Positions 6,584-16,413 of a DNA stretch of 64,000 nt are shown in pieces (the stretch's first letter is position 1; every line of letters starts with the position of its first letter). The stretch is taken from positions 1 to 64,000 of the forward strand of contig NZ_LZZM01000011.1 of the NCBI RefSeq assembly GCF_002006345.1, read 5' to 3'. Under the pieces are notes generated by a model. The model saw only the letters and a program-made list of their open reading frames with translations. It was not told the DNA's origin and did no database searches. The translations under genes were made by a program, and so were the position numbers. The stretch is from Clostridium puniceum (GTDB lineage: Bacteria; Bacillota; Clostridia; Clostridiales; Clostridiaceae).

Positions 6584-8410
6584 TTATTCTACAGTAACTG
6601 ACTTAGCCAAGTTTCTAGGTTTATCAATGTCGCACCCCTTAGCCTTCGCAACATAATATGAGAATAATTGAAGTACTGCAACTCCAAGCACTGGTGCAAA
6701 TATATCTATAGTTCTTGGAATATAGATAACTTGATCTAGAACTTCTTCTAATCCTTTTGTTCCTTCGTAGCAAACTCCAATAACCTTTGCCCCTCTAGCT
6801 TTAATTTCAACTATATTACTTACCATTTTTTCTTTTAAAGCTTCTTGAGTTAATAAAGTTACAACCTTTGTTCCATCTTCAATTAATGCTATAGGGCCAT
6901 GCTTTAATTCTCCACCAGCATATGCATCTGAATGGATATATGATATTTCTTTAAGCTTAAGTGATCCTTCTAATGCTAATGCATAATCTAATCCTCTACC
7001 TAAATAGTACATATCCTTTTCTTCGGCTACATCTTCAGCTATCTTCTTTATTATTTCCTTATCTTCTAAAATTAATTCTACTTTTTCTGGTAAGTTTAAT
7101 AACTCTTCTTTTAATTTATCTAATCTATCACTCTTTAGCTTACCTAAAATTTTTGCAAATGTCATTGCTATCATATACATTCCAATTATTTGAGTTGTAT
7201 AAGCTTTAGTTGACGCAACAGAAATTTCTGGACCTGCTAGAGTATATAATACGTGGTCTGCTTCTCTTGAAACTGAACTTCCTACTACATTTGTTAATGC
7301 AACGATTGTAGCTCCTATATTCTTAGAGTTTCTAAGTGCTGCAAGTGTATCTGCTGTTTCTCCTGATTGACTTATTACAATAACTAAAGATTTTTCTGTA
7401 ACTAATGGATTTCTATATCTAAATTCTGATGCAATATCTACTTCAACAGGTATTCTCGCAAGTGATTCTATTAAATTCTTACCTACAAGTCCAGCATGAT
7501 ATGCAGTACCACAAGCTACTATAAATACTCTATCAGTATTTTGTAAATCTTCTTTAGTAATCTTTAACTCATTTAATAATATTTCATTTTCCATAGAAAT
7601 TCTTCCAGCCATAGTATCTCTTATAGCTCTTGGTTGTTCATGAATTTCTTTTAACATGAAATCTTCAAAGCCGCCTTTTTCTGCTGCATCTTCACTCCAG
7701 GTTACATGATATATTTCTTTTTTAATTTCTTGGCCATCTTGGTCAAAAAGCTTAACTCCATCTTTTGTAAGAACGGCTATTTCATGATCTTCTAAAAGAT
7801 ATACATCTCTAGTATAGCTTAATACAGCTGGAATATCAGATGCTATAAAGGTTTCATTTTCTCCTAAGCCTACTATTAATGGACATTCTTTTCTTACAGC
7901 GATAAGCTTGTCTGGTTCATCTTTAGAAACAACACCTAAAGCATAACTTCCTTCAAGCTTCTTAAGAGCCTTTCTAACTGCTTCAAATAAATCTCCCTCA
8001 TAGTAATAGTCGATTAAGTTTGGTATTACTTCTGTATCAGTTTCTGATTTGAAAGTATACCCTTCCCCTTTAAGCCATGTTCTTAAAGTTAAATAGTTCT
8101 CAATAATACCATTTTGGACTACAGCAATTGTTTCCTTACTGTTTAAATGTGGATGAGAGTTTACATCTGATGGTGCTCCATGAGTTGCCCATCTTGTATG
8201 ACCTATTCCCATATTTCCTTCCACAGGATTTTCCTTTATATTATCAGCTAAATTAGCTAAACGTCCTTTAAACTTTCTTACTTCAATATTTCCTTTATTA
8301 AGAACAGCAACTCCAGCCGAGTCATATCCTCTATACTCTAACTTTGATAAACCATTAATTAAAAATGATGTTGCTCTTCCACTTCCTAAATATCCAACTA
8401 TTCCGCACAT
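6584..8410 (-). CDS. glmS: Glutamine-fructose-6-phosphate aminotransferase (isomerizing)
   Basis: This 608-residue enzyme makes glucosamine-6-phosphate from fructose-6-phosphate and glutamine, the first step to UDP-GlcNAc for cell wall synthesis. Cys2 (MCGIVGYLG) is the N-terminal glutaminase nucleophile, 'GHTRWATHG' binds glutamine, and two SIS sugar-isomerase domains follow ('SQSGETADTLAAL', 'GRGLDYALALEGSLKLKE'). The C-terminus is the invariant 'KPRNLAKSVTVE', whose DNA is the recognition site of TnsD in Tn7 systems. It is full length. Expression should be controlled by the self-cleaving glmS ribozyme in its leader. There is no intrinsic terminator between its stop and the transposon end. 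Confidence 0.97.
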   Translation of the reverse strand: MCGIVGYLGSGRATSFLINGLSKLEYRGYDSAGVAVLNKGNIEVRKFKGRLANLADNIKENPVEGNMGIGHTRWATHGAPSDVNSHPHLNSKETIAVVQNGIIENYLTLRTWLKGEGYTFKSETDTEVIPNLIDYYYEGDLFEAVRKALKKLEGSYALGVVSKDEPDKLIAVRKECPLIVGLGENETFIASDIPAVLSYTRDVYLLEDHEIAVLTKDGVKLFDQDGQEIKKEIYHVTWSEDAAEKGGFEDFMLKEIHEQPRAIRDTMAGRISMENEILLNELKITKEDLQNTDRVFIVACGTAYHAGLVGKNLIESLARIPVEVDIASEFRYRNPLVTEKSLVIVISQSGETADTLAALRNSKNIGATIVALTNVVGSSVSREADHVLYTLAGPEISVASTKAYTTQIIGMYMIAMTFAKILGKLKSDRLDKLKEELLNLPEKVELILEDKEIIKKIAEDVAEEKDMYYLGRGLDYALALEGSLKLKEISYIHSDAYAGGELKHGPIALIEDGTKVVTLLTQEALKEKMVSNIVEIKARGAKVIGVCYEGTKGLEEVLDQVIYIPRTIDIFAPVLGVAVLQLFSYYVAKAKGCDIDKPRNLAKSVTVE

Positions 8411-8571
8411 ATTGATTCTTCCTTCCTTTTCTTTAACCTTACCCTTATATTTTGAGTAAGCATTTTAATATTTAATTTATCTAAGTTTAAAGCCTTTGTA
8501 CTAGCAATATAAAAGTTTTCTGTGCATACCTATAGTATGAACTATTTACAAATTAAGAAACCACTAAAAAA

Positions 8572-8600
8572 GGGCATAATTATCCTAGTACCCTAAAAAG
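8572..8600 (-). terminator. Weak terminator-like hairpin in the glmS leader
   Basis: On the minus strand AGGGUA...UGCCC forms a 5-bp stem followed by UUUUUU, between the ribozyme and the glmS RBS. It could give a second level of control or simply shape the leader. The stem is short, so the call is tentative. Confidence 0.3.
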
Positions 8601-8628
8601 CCTTAAACTTTTGAAGGTTTTAACACCA

Positions 8629-9070
8629 AACTGGATTTGTACTTTAAATTACTTTAAAGTTTTGCCAGTTGTTAACGGTAGTGCTGCGGTCTCTGAAACA
8701 AAATAATATTTCAAATAACCTTACCGTGGGGCACCCGCCGAAGTTTCGATAACTCCCCAACCTCGTCAACTTAAGTGAGAATCCAAATCTATGATTTGGG
8801 TATTCGAACTTACTCAGTGTAATCGAGCAAGTGAGAATCCAAATCTATGATTTGGGTATTCGAACTTACTCAGTATAATCGAGCAAGTGAGAATCTAAAT
8901 CTGTGATTTGACTCAACAAACGAATGTGAGTCCAGTTTCCTTTAAAAAGATATTGTTAGATCACTTCTAATATTTGAAGCTTATTCTTGCTAAATCTTTT
9001 TTCGTTATGAAGCTTATCTCACTATAAATTCATTTCTTTCTTAATATCACCTAAGTTCTGGCGCTTTGTT
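8629..9070 (-). ncRNA. glmS ribozyme (glucosamine-6-phosphate-activated), expanded P1
   Basis: The minus strand has the 5' core AAAGCGCCAGAACU with the cleavage site before G (complement of 9064). The downstream core follows: GUUGACGAGG, GGGGAGUUAUCGAAAC, UUCGGCGGGUGCCCCACGGU, then ACGGU/ACCGU for P3 and AACUGG/CCAGUU for P4. P1 is closed by AACUUAGGUGA pairing with UCACUUAAGUU. Between those strands lie about 270 nt rather than a short loop. The ribozyme cuts the glmS message when glucosamine-6-phosphate accumulates and so lowers GlmS. The core appears complete. Confidence 0.93.
8773..8911 (-). repeat. 56-bp tandem repeat inside the ribozyme P1 insertion
   Basis: Units at 8773-8828 and 8829-8884 differ at one base, and a partial third unit occupies 8885 to about 8911. 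Each unit contains CCAAATC-tat-GATTTGG, so each can fold its own hairpin. The repeats lie on the 3' side of the P1 expansion. Confidence 0.9.
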
Positions 9071-9135
9071 TTACGTTAAAAATTCTTTTTTATACTATCA
9101 CTCCTTTAGCCTTGTATTTCATACCCTTGGATATT

Positions 9136-9163
9136 ATTTTATCATATAAAATAATTTTGTCTA
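9136..9163 (-). promoter_or_regulatory. Probable sigma-A promoter of glmS
   Basis: On the minus strand, -35 TAGACA (9158-9163), a 16-bp spacer and -10 TAAAAT (9136-9141). The start would be near 9129, about 65 nt before the ribozyme cleavage site. Confidence 0.5.
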
Positions 9164-9437
9164 TAAAATAGTTAATAGTTTTTAATTGTCCAAATATTGG
9201 GTTGCTTAATTGTAAACATATTATAATATACAATTCATTTGCTTAAATACTATAACAACTAAAACATTAAAGATTATTATATAAATATATATATACTTCT
9301 TCTCTATTTTCAGTGCATTAATTGTATAATTTTTCTCATAAAATATATAAGGTATGGAGCCAATAATAAAATTGTAAACCCCATACCAGTACATTTTTTT
9401 ATATTTCAATTAAATAATCTTTAAAACACTATTATCT

Positions 9438-10736
9438 CTAGCTTGCACCACCTGCTGAACCAGCTCCAGAAGCAGATATCCAAGGTTTTTGGATTTGCTC
9501 TTTTAATGTATTGTAATTATTAATAGCAGTTCTTAGATTAGTTTCTAAATCATCATTATCTAAAATTAAACTATTATAATCAGTTTTTGTTATTAATCCT
9601 AGGTCATATTTTAGCTTAGAATTAGCAAGTTCTTTATTCTTTACTTCCATGGTAGATTTCATTACTTTAATGCTATTTTCCATATCAAGTAAGCTTGCAT
9701 AACTTTCTTTTAATCCATTTTTAAGCCCCTTAGTAGTTTCATTTAATGTATATACACTAGTACTATATGCAAATTTTTGTTCTAGATATCCTCCATAAGT
9801 ATTCCATTGGTTTTTATAAGCTAATACCGCCTTATCATATTTGTCTGAATTGAACTCTTTTTCACCAGTATCTGGATCTGTATCATAATAAGCAGAACTA
9901 TTTTTATTAGGAGCATCACTAGTATCTGGTTTATCGCCTGCTGTATCCTTAATATCTTTTAAATTGTCTTTAGTAAGTTCAAGAAGCTTTTTGTCATATT
10001 TTTTATATTTATCTATAACTCCATCAAAGTACTGATCTACTGAACCAGTTATTCTAAATGCTTCAAACTCTTGACTTTCATCTAAGGAATATTTACTTAA
10101 ATCTTTGCCAGTTAATACTTCAAAATAATCTTGACTATTTTTTAATTGATCTTCTTTAGCCTTTTCAGTATTTTTCAATTTTTCAAGTTCAATTTCTGCA
10201 TTTTTCACATCTATTGAAGTTACAAGCCCTAAGTTTTTCTTAAGTCCAGTATCATTAATTTGCTTAGTTTTAATTTGTATTTGCTTTTTTAATTTATTTA
10301 ATGCCTTTTCTTTATCTATCAAAGTATTGTACTTGTTAGTTATATCTTGTTCTATTTGATCCTTCATATATTCTTTTTGCTCTTTTGACTGATTTAAAAG
10401 CAATTCAAGTTTATCATAAGGAAAATCTTCATCATTATCATTAACGTCATCTAATTCTTCTTGAATATCCATTTTATCTTCGTATAACTTTATTTGTTTA
10501 GCTTGCAACGCTAACTTCTCACTGTTGTTAATTGCTGAATTTACAGCCTCTTTTAAAGTAAGTACTGGATTTTGTTTAACTTGATTTTGTACATATATAG
10601 AATTATCAGTATTAGCTGCAGCAGAAGTGCTTGTACTAGAAATTGTTGTATCCGCTGCAAATGCTGGCATAGCACCTCCACTTATAACACTTATCCCAAT
10701 TGCAAATGCAATTAACTTATTTATGTTCTTTCTCAT
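9438..10736 (-). CDS. TolC-like efflux protein
   Basis: This 432-residue exported protein has a signal peptide (residues 1 to about 28, ending MPAFAAD). The rest is almost wholly alpha-helical coiled coil with two repeats of the TolC/OEP pattern: 'LTLKEAVNSAINNSEKL' opens the first, and 'NSKLKYDLGLITKTDYNSLI' echoes 'LKKNLGLVTSIDVKNAEIELEKL'. ATG 10734-10736 is preceded by GAGGAG; an upstream start six codons earlier would contain that site. It follows the RND pump gene and is probably the third part of that pump. Clostridia lack a conventional outer membrane, so it may act as a cell-wall-spanning or adaptor-like helical protein. The C-terminus is Ala/Gly/Ser rich (SASGAGSAGGAS). Confidence 0.8.
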   Translation of the reverse strand: MRKNINKLIAFAIGISVISGGAMPAFAADTTISSTSTSAAANTDNSIYVQNQVKQNPVLTLKEAVNSAINNSEKLALQAKQIKLYEDKMDIQEELDDVNDNDEDFPYDKLELLLNQSKEQKEYMKDQIEQDITNKYNTLIDKEKALNKLKKQIQIKTKQINDTGLKKNLGLVTSIDVKNAEIELEKLKNTEKAKEDQLKNSQDYFEVLTGKDLSKYSLDESQEFEAFRITGSVDQYFDGVIDKYKKYDKKLLELTKDNLKDIKDTAGDKPDTSDAPNKNSSAYYDTDPDTGEKEFNSDKYDKAVLAYKNQWNTYGGYLEQKFAYSTSVYTLNETTKGLKNGLKESYASLLDMENSIKVMKSTMEVKNKELANSKLKYDLGLITKTDYNSLILDNDDLETNLRTAINNYNTLKEQIQKPWISASGAGSAGGAS

Positions 10737-10957
10737 GTTTATTCTCCTCTTCATTAAATTTTATCTTAGACATTACTAAATAAATTAACTTTTACTTTGT
10801 TATTTTTCAGTACGCCTTATTCATTATTTATTATTGCTTTCACTTTGCATTTCATTTTGTTAAAGAAAACTATTCAATTTAAATTTTGCTAACATAATTA
10901 TACCTCACATTAGTCATATTTTGGAATAGTTCTCTTTAATTTAAGGTTTATTTAAAC

Positions 10958-13900
10958 TTATTTTAAGGAATCTTGTTCTTTCTCCATATCAATTGTTTTA
11001 GGTTCTACATTATTACCTAAAACCTCATCGAATTTAGGACTTATTTTTTCTTTTTTAAACTGCCCATACTTTCCTGATATTTTCCCTGTAATATTATGAA
11101 TTTTCTTTCCAAATTTCTTTTCCAAATTATCAAAAATTACATAAATAACTGGAATTAATACTAAAGTAACTAAGGTTGATACCGTAAGACCACCTATAAT
11201 TACTACAGCTAAAGGCTGCATCATTTCTCCGCCTTCTTCTAATGCTAAGGCTGTTGGCACCATACCTAGGGATGCTGTTAAAACTGTCATTAAAACTGGT
11301 CTTAATCTTACTGCTGCTCCTTTTGCAACAATTTCTTCTATTGGGGCCTTCATAGAATGTCTTAACTGTTCAATATAGTCAATCATAACTATACCATGAT
11401 TAACAACTATACCCATAAGTAAAACCACTCCCAGCATTCCAACTATACTAAGACTTATTCTAGTTATTAGTAATGCAACAATTACTCCCACGAAAGCATA
11501 TGGAATACAAGTCATGATAATAACTGGTTTACTAAAGGATTCAAATTGAGCTACCATTACCATATAAACTAATATTATAGCAATTGCCATTGCAAAAACA
11601 AGACCGCTCATAGATTCATTCATACTTTGTGTATTTCCACCAAAAGATACTTCGTAATCTTTTGGAATATCTAATTTATTTATTTCAGCCATTGCTAGTT
11701 TAGAGGCTGTTCCTGCGTCAACTCCACTAAGTGTAGCACTAACACTTATAGAATAATCTCTATCTGATCTTGAGATTTTCTTTAAGCCTTCTTTCATCTC
11801 TATGTTTGCTATATTTCCCAGTGGAACTTCTTCACCAGTCTTAGAGATTACTTTTATCTGCTTTATATCTTCAATACTATTAATGCTGCTATCTTTAAAT
11901 TTCAAATTAACATCTACATCGTAGTCATTTATCTTAGCCTTCGTTACTGAACTTCCTCCTATTGCAGTATTTAATAGAGAACCAATTGAGCTAGCGTTAA
12001 TTCCATATTGATTTGCTTTTTGTTTATCTATTGTAAATTGAGCCTCTTGAGACGTATCTGCAATTGATGTTTCAATATTTCTAAGACCATTTACACCTGC
12101 TAATTTTTCTTCTATTTGTTTTGCTAATATATCTAAAGTATCTAAATCTTCACCTTTTACAGTAAGTGAAAAATCTGCACCACTTGATCCTCCACCCATC
12201 ATTCCACTGTCTAAAGAAACCTTAATCTTACAATCTGGAACGGTGCTCATTCTTTCAATTATTTCTTTTTCTACTTGTGCTGTAGATTTTTTTCTTTCTT
12301 TTTTTTCAACTAATTCTACATTTATATTAGCGGTATTAGTGCTTTTAGTTGAATTTCCTGAAGTAATTAAAGATGTTATTACTGTTTTAATTTCTGGAAT
12401 ATCAGAAATTTTTTCTTCTGCCATAGAAACATAATAATCACTTGGCTTTAAATCTAAACCTTGTGGTAAAGTTATAGCTATACTTAATTTTCCTTTATCT
12501 GACGCTGGCATAAAATCCATGCCAATAAATGGTACCCCAGCTAGTGAAACTATAAATAATGCTGTACTTAATATTACAACTAATTTTTTATGTTTTAACG
12601 ATTTATCTATTAACTTTTTATAAAATTCACTTATCTTATCAAATATAGGCGAAGGCTTTTCTTCAAGTTTAGCAGAATTTTTACCACCACTTAACTTATT
12701 GAAAACACTTGGCACTAAAGTTACTGCTACTATTAAAGATATTGTCAAAGCTGAAATTAATGTTTTAGCCAAAGCTCCAAACATTATCTTTGTAAGTCCA
12801 TCAGTAAACATTATAGGTAAAAATACACAAATAATTGTTAATGTAGACCCAGTAATTGCGCTTGTTACTGTTTTAGTTCCTTGCAGTGCTGCCTCTTCAT
12901 TAGATAACTCTTTATTTTTCCTATACTTAAATATATTTTCTATAACAACAATAGAATTATCTACAACAAGACCAACCGATATAACTAAGGAACTTAGCGT
13001 AACAATGTTTAGTGTTTCCCCTGTAAAATAAAGCACTGCTAAAGTTCCTACTATAGATGTTGGAATTCCTAATGCTACAACCGCAGAAGCCCTTACAGTC
13101 TTTAAAAATACTAAAATAACCAAAAATGCAATAAGAGAACTTACAAATATTTCAGACATTACATTTTTAATAGAAGTTTGAATATAATCACTTGAGTCGT
13201 TAGCTATAGTAATATTATATTGTGGATTTTGCTTATTTAACTCAGCTGCAGCTTTTTTTACTTCTTCCATAACCTTTATAGTATTTGCATCCTGTTGTTT
13301 ATTAACATCTATTACTAAACTTTCAGTACCATTATATCTATAGATATCCTTCTTATCAGCTTTACCATATTCAACATTACAAACTTGATCTAATCTAACA
13401 GATTGTCCTTTGTTAGTAGAAATTTGTATTTGCTTTATATCCTCTAATGACTTTAATTCATCCATTCCTCTTAGTGTAATTTTATCTTCTCCTTGAGTAA
13501 TTGTTCCATAAGGAAAAGTCTTATTACTACCAGCTAGAGTATTTTTGATTGTTGATAAACTAACTCCATAACTTGAAAGTACAGCTGGATCTGCTGTTAT
13601 ATTAACTTGTGATTTTTCACCACCCTTAATATCTGCTTGTGTAACTCCATCTGCTGCTTTAACTCTATTTTGCACTACATCTTCTGCATATTTCATTAAG
13701 TCTTCAGGCGCTTTACCACCTGTAATTACTAGACTTCCTATAGAGCCAGAATTTATATCCAATTTTAAAACTGTTGATTTTTCTGCCTCATCAGGCAAAG
13801 AATGTTGTACTTCATCTACCTTTGATTTAACATCATCAATTATGTCGTTAATGTTTGTTCCATATTCAAATTGAACAACAACAACAGAAACACTTTCTTG

Positions 13901-14152
13901 AGAAATAGCTTGTGTTTGTTTTACCTTAGATACACCCGAAACTTTTTCTTCTATCTTCTCACTTATTTGTTCATCAATATCTGTTGGTCCTGCCCCCTGC
14001 CATACTGTTTGAATACTTACAACTGGTATTTCCATCTTAGGCATTAAATCTGCTGGCATTTTTACGTATCCTATATATCCAAACATTATTACTACCAAGA
14101 AAGCCATAATTATAGTAAGAGGACGCTTAATTGAGGTTTTAATTAAATTCAT
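10958..14152 (-). CDS. RND-family efflux pump permease
   Basis: This 1064-residue protein has the AcrB/SwrC build: one N-terminal membrane helix, a large extracytoplasmic loop, five helices, a second loop and six more helices. Typical motifs include 'DVKSKVDEVQHSLPDEAEKS', 'GLVVDNSIVVIENIFKYR' and 'GIVVNHGIVMIDYIEQLRHSM'. In the last of these, the usual second 'GI.VNN.I.L.D' has H for N. RND pumps use the proton gradient to expel drugs, solvents or lipids. It lies 4 bp after the adaptor gene and before the TolC-like gene, so the operon order is adaptor-pump-TolC. The nearest Gram-positive parallel is SwrC of Bacillus. The substrate is unknown. Confidence 0.93.
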   Translation of the reverse strand: MNLIKTSIKRPLTIIMAFLVVIMFGYIGYVKMPADLMPKMEIPVVSIQTVWQGAGPTDIDEQISEKIEEKVSGVSKVKQTQAISQESVSVVVVQFEYGTNINDIIDDVKSKVDEVQHSLPDEAEKSTVLKLDINSGSIGSLVITGGKAPEDLMKYAEDVVQNRVKAADGVTQADIKGGEKSQVNITADPAVLSSYGVSLSTIKNTLAGSNKTFPYGTITQGEDKITLRGMDELKSLEDIKQIQISTNKGQSVRLDQVCNVEYGKADKKDIYRYNGTESLVIDVNKQQDANTIKVMEEVKKAAAELNKQNPQYNITIANDSSDYIQTSIKNVMSEIFVSSLIAFLVILVFLKTVRASAVVALGIPTSIVGTLAVLYFTGETLNIVTLSSLVISVGLVVDNSIVVIENIFKYRKNKELSNEEAALQGTKTVTSAITGSTLTIICVFLPIMFTDGLTKIMFGALAKTLISALTISLIVAVTLVPSVFNKLSGGKNSAKLEEKPSPIFDKISEFYKKLIDKSLKHKKLVVILSTALFIVSLAGVPFIGMDFMPASDKGKLSIAITLPQGLDLKPSDYYVSMAEEKISDIPEIKTVITSLITSGNSTKSTNTANINVELVEKKERKKSTAQVEKEIIERMSTVPDCKIKVSLDSGMMGGGSSGADFSLTVKGEDLDTLDILAKQIEEKLAGVNGLRNIETSIADTSQEAQFTIDKQKANQYGINASSIGSLLNTAIGGSSVTKAKINDYDVDVNLKFKDSSINSIEDIKQIKVISKTGEEVPLGNIANIEMKEGLKKISRSDRDYSISVSATLSGVDAGTASKLAMAEINKLDIPKDYEVSFGGNTQSMNESMSGLVFAMAIAIILVYMVMVAQFESFSKPVIIMTCIPYAFVGVIVALLITRISLSIVGMLGVVLLMGIVVNHGIVMIDYIEQLRHSMKAPIEEIVAKGAAVRLRPVLMTVLTASLGMVPTALALEEGGEMMQPLAVVIIGGLTVSTLVTLVLIPVIYVIFDNLEKKFGKKIHNITGKISGKYGQFKKEKISPKFDEVLGNNVEPKTIDMEKEQDSLK

Positions 14153-14156
14153 AATG

Positions 14157-15377
14157 TTAGTCCTCCTTTACTACAGGAAATAGGCTCGTTCCATCGGAAA
14201 TTAAGTTTAATCCTCCAATAACTACCGTATCATTTTGACTTACTCCACTTTTTATTTCCACTGTAGTATCCGTCTTTATTCCTGTTGTAACTTCTGTTTT
14301 CACTGCTTTATTATCTGAATCAGTTACATATACATAACTTTTTCCCTCTTCTTCAAATATTGCTTTTTTAGGAATTGTAATTGCTGTATCTTGTTTTTCT
14401 ATACTTACACTTACTTCTGCCGACATTCCAGCCTTTAGATCATTTGCTGAATTGTCCACTATTATTTGAACATCATATAAAGATGTACTTCCTGTAACTA
14501 CTTCTGGTACATATTTAACTGTTCCTTTAACATTTTTATCATTAATTGTAACTTCCACTTCTTTTCCTAATATAAATTTACCTAAATCAGCTTGAGTTAC
14601 ATTTAAATCAACTTGAAGCGTATTAGGACTTGAAATTATAAACGCTGGCTTTTGTTGACTAGCCATTTCATTTACATTAAAATTTTTAGTTGTAATAATT
14701 CCATCTGTTGGTGCAATTAATATAAGTTTGTTTAAATTACTAGCTGCTGTATCATATGCCGCTTGTGCTTGATTAAGCTGCTTTTCTGCAATTTCTTTTG
14801 CTTCTGGAATACTTTTATTATTTGAAGTATCATAAGACTTTTGTGCATTATCTAAGTTCTGTTTGGCTTGATCAAAAGAAAGTTGCGATTTTTTATATGT
14901 ATCTTGACTTATTGCACCGACTTCATACAATTGAGCGTTAATATCATTAGTCCTCTTTGCTTCATCATAATTCATTTGTGCTATTTTTATTGAATTATTT
15001 ATTGAATTCAATTGGCTCTCTACATTTGCATCTGTTGAATTTGTATAATTGGCCTTTGCAAGCTCTAGAGCAGCTGCAGCTTGTTTTACACTATTTTGTG
15101 TATCATCCCCTTTAATCGTTAAAAGCTTATCTCCTTTTTTTATTTCTTGTCCTAAGTTTACATATATTTCTTGAATTACGCCTCCCATTTCAACTGTCAC
15201 AGAGGTTTCCTCTTTAACTTTTGTAGTTCCTGTAAAAGTATTTGTATTTTCGATTCCATTCCCCTTAGCAGCTTGTACTGATACCGCTATTGGCTTTTCT
15301 TTTTCTACTGGAGCTTTTCCACATCCAACTAGTCCTAACGAACTAACTACTAAAAATAATGCTAAGTATTTTTTCAT
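14157..15377 (-). CDS. RND efflux periplasmic adaptor lipoprotein (HlyD/MFP family)
   Basis: This 406-residue protein has a lipoprotein signal (lipobox 'SLGLVGCGKA', Cys about residue 19), then the biotinyl-lipoyl-like half motifs ('VTVEMGGVIQEIYVNLGQEIKKGDKLLTI'). An alpha-helical hairpin spans about 100-215. The beta-barrel and membrane-proximal domains follow ('DLNVTQADLGKFILGKEVEVTI', 'AITIPKKAIFEEEGKSYVYV'). It should link the RND pump to the TolC-like protein on the outer face of the membrane. It is the first gene of the operon and faces the marR gene across a 337-bp intergenic region. Confidence 0.92.
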   Translation of the reverse strand: MKKYLALFLVVSSLGLVGCGKAPVEKEKPIAVSVQAAKGNGIENTNTFTGTTKVKEETSVTVEMGGVIQEIYVNLGQEIKKGDKLLTIKGDDTQNSVKQAAAALELAKANYTNSTDANVESQLNSINNSIKIAQMNYDEAKRTNDINAQLYEVGAISQDTYKKSQLSFDQAKQNLDNAQKSYDTSNNKSIPEAKEIAEKQLNQAQAAYDTAASNLNKLILIAPTDGIITTKNFNVNEMASQQKPAFIISSPNTLQVDLNVTQADLGKFILGKEVEVTINDKNVKGTVKYVPEVVTGSTSLYDVQIIVDNSANDLKAGMSAEVSVSIEKQDTAITIPKKAIFEEEGKSYVYVTDSDNKAVKTEVTTGIKTDTTVEIKSGVSQNDTVVIGGLNLISDGTSLFPVVKED

Positions 15378-15714
15378 GTTTTCCTCCTAATTTTCAAATA
15401 TTTTTATTAAATCTCTTAATAATTTCTTCCAGACTTTTGATTTACATAACAGCATTATAACTTATTTCTAACAATGTCCTTTTTTCTTAAAATTTTCTTA
15501 TTCTAATATTAACTGAAATTCATTACTTTTTTCTTAACTAAAACTTAATTCTAACTTATATTTCATTTATTTTTTTGGTTACTATGCTATTATATTCTAT
15601 TTATATATGATTATATTTTTATAACTATTCTTAGTCAATAACTTTTTCTATTGTTTTCAATTTGTTAATAGTTTATAATTACTCATATATTATCTTAGGA
15701 AGGATTGTTTAAAC
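15378..15714. promoter_or_regulatory. Divergent promoter region between marR and the RND operon
   Basis: 337 bp of very AT-rich DNA hold both divergent promoters. A MarR operator is expected here. I see only weak inverted elements, such as CAATA-N8-TATTG near 15640-15655, and no single convincing palindrome. Confidence 0.4.
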
Positions 15715-16200
15715 ATGGATAAAGATAATTTATTAAAAGTCTCTGAATCCTTAGTAGAGTTTTTATGGATTATTCAAAATAATATGGTTAAAATGCCCGA
15801 TATTCCAAAGGCTTTAGAAATAGCAAAAAATAGTCAAGATGAATGCTGCTCAGATTTATCAATTCCGCCATCACATATACGAGTTATTTTTTATCTTATA
15901 CACTATAATTCATCTCCGATTTCACAAATAGCAGATAATTTAGGTATATCAAAACCCAATATGACACCAATTATAGATAACTTAATTAATTATGGATTAG
16001 TTAAGAGATATAACGATCCTAATGACAGGAGAATTCTTAGAATTGAATTAACAAAAAAGGCATATGATTTATTAGATGCTTTTCGTGTTGTGGTTTGTAA
16101 TTCCTTTAAAGAAAAAATATCGACACTTTCTGATGACGATATAATAATACTAGATGACTCTATATCAAATCTTATAACTATATTAAGGAAACTTAAATAA
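15715..16200 (+). CDS. MarR-family transcriptional regulator
   Basis: This 161-residue protein has a winged helix-turn-helix: 'HIRVIFYLIHYNSSPISQIADNLGISKPNMTPIIDNLI' is the DNA-recognition helix region and 'GLVKRYNDPNDRRILRIELT' is the wing, with the DxR-type signature of MarR proteins. It is the only major plus-strand gene in the left half of the window and is divergent from the RND operon. It most likely represses that pump and releases DNA when bound by a pump substrate. RBS AGGAAGG precedes ATG. Cys42 and Cys43 are present, but their role is unknown. Confidence 0.9.
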   Translation: MDKDNLLKVSESLVEFLWIIQNNMVKMPDIPKALEIAKNSQDECCSDLSIPPSHIRVIFYLIHYNSSPISQIADNLGISKPNMTPIIDNLINYGLVKRYNDPNDRRILRIELTKKAYDLLDAFRVVVCNSFKEKISTLSDDDIIILDDSISNLITILRKLK

Positions 16201-16258
16201 AACATAAAAATAAAGAACTACTAGTTAATTTTTCTAGTAGTTCTTTATTTTTATGTTT
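16200..16258. terminator. Bidirectional terminator of marR
   Basis: Arms 16200-16224 and 16234-16258 form a perfect 25-bp stem with A-rich and T-rich flanks on both sides. It ends marR on the plus strand and could also stop transcripts from 16414 on the minus strand. Confidence 0.8.
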
Positions 16259-16340
16259 TCTATTCTAATATATGTTATAAGCAATCCTTTCATGCAAATA
16301 TGTCTCTGAACTTAATTTTTCTGAAAAATAAAACTTACAT

Positions 16341-16394
16341 TAATATATGGCAGTTAACAATAAATACAGAAATTTAAATTGTAACATATATAAT
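16341..16394. repeat. Dispersed repeat, copy A
   Basis: The copy has TAATATATGGCAGTTAACAA at the left and AATTTAAATTGTAACATATA at the right, with imperfectly complementary outer ends. Related copies lie at 26047-26120 and 29428-29478. It may be a small degenerate inverted-repeat element. Confidence 0.45.
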
Positions 16395-16413
16395 TTTTTT
16401 AACTGAAATAAAC

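Noticed and set aside
9221-9409. 62-codon reading frame between the TolC-like gene and glmS
   Set aside because: The translation is low-complexity (runs of I, Y, K) as expected of AT-rich DNA, with no clear RBS or family resemblance.
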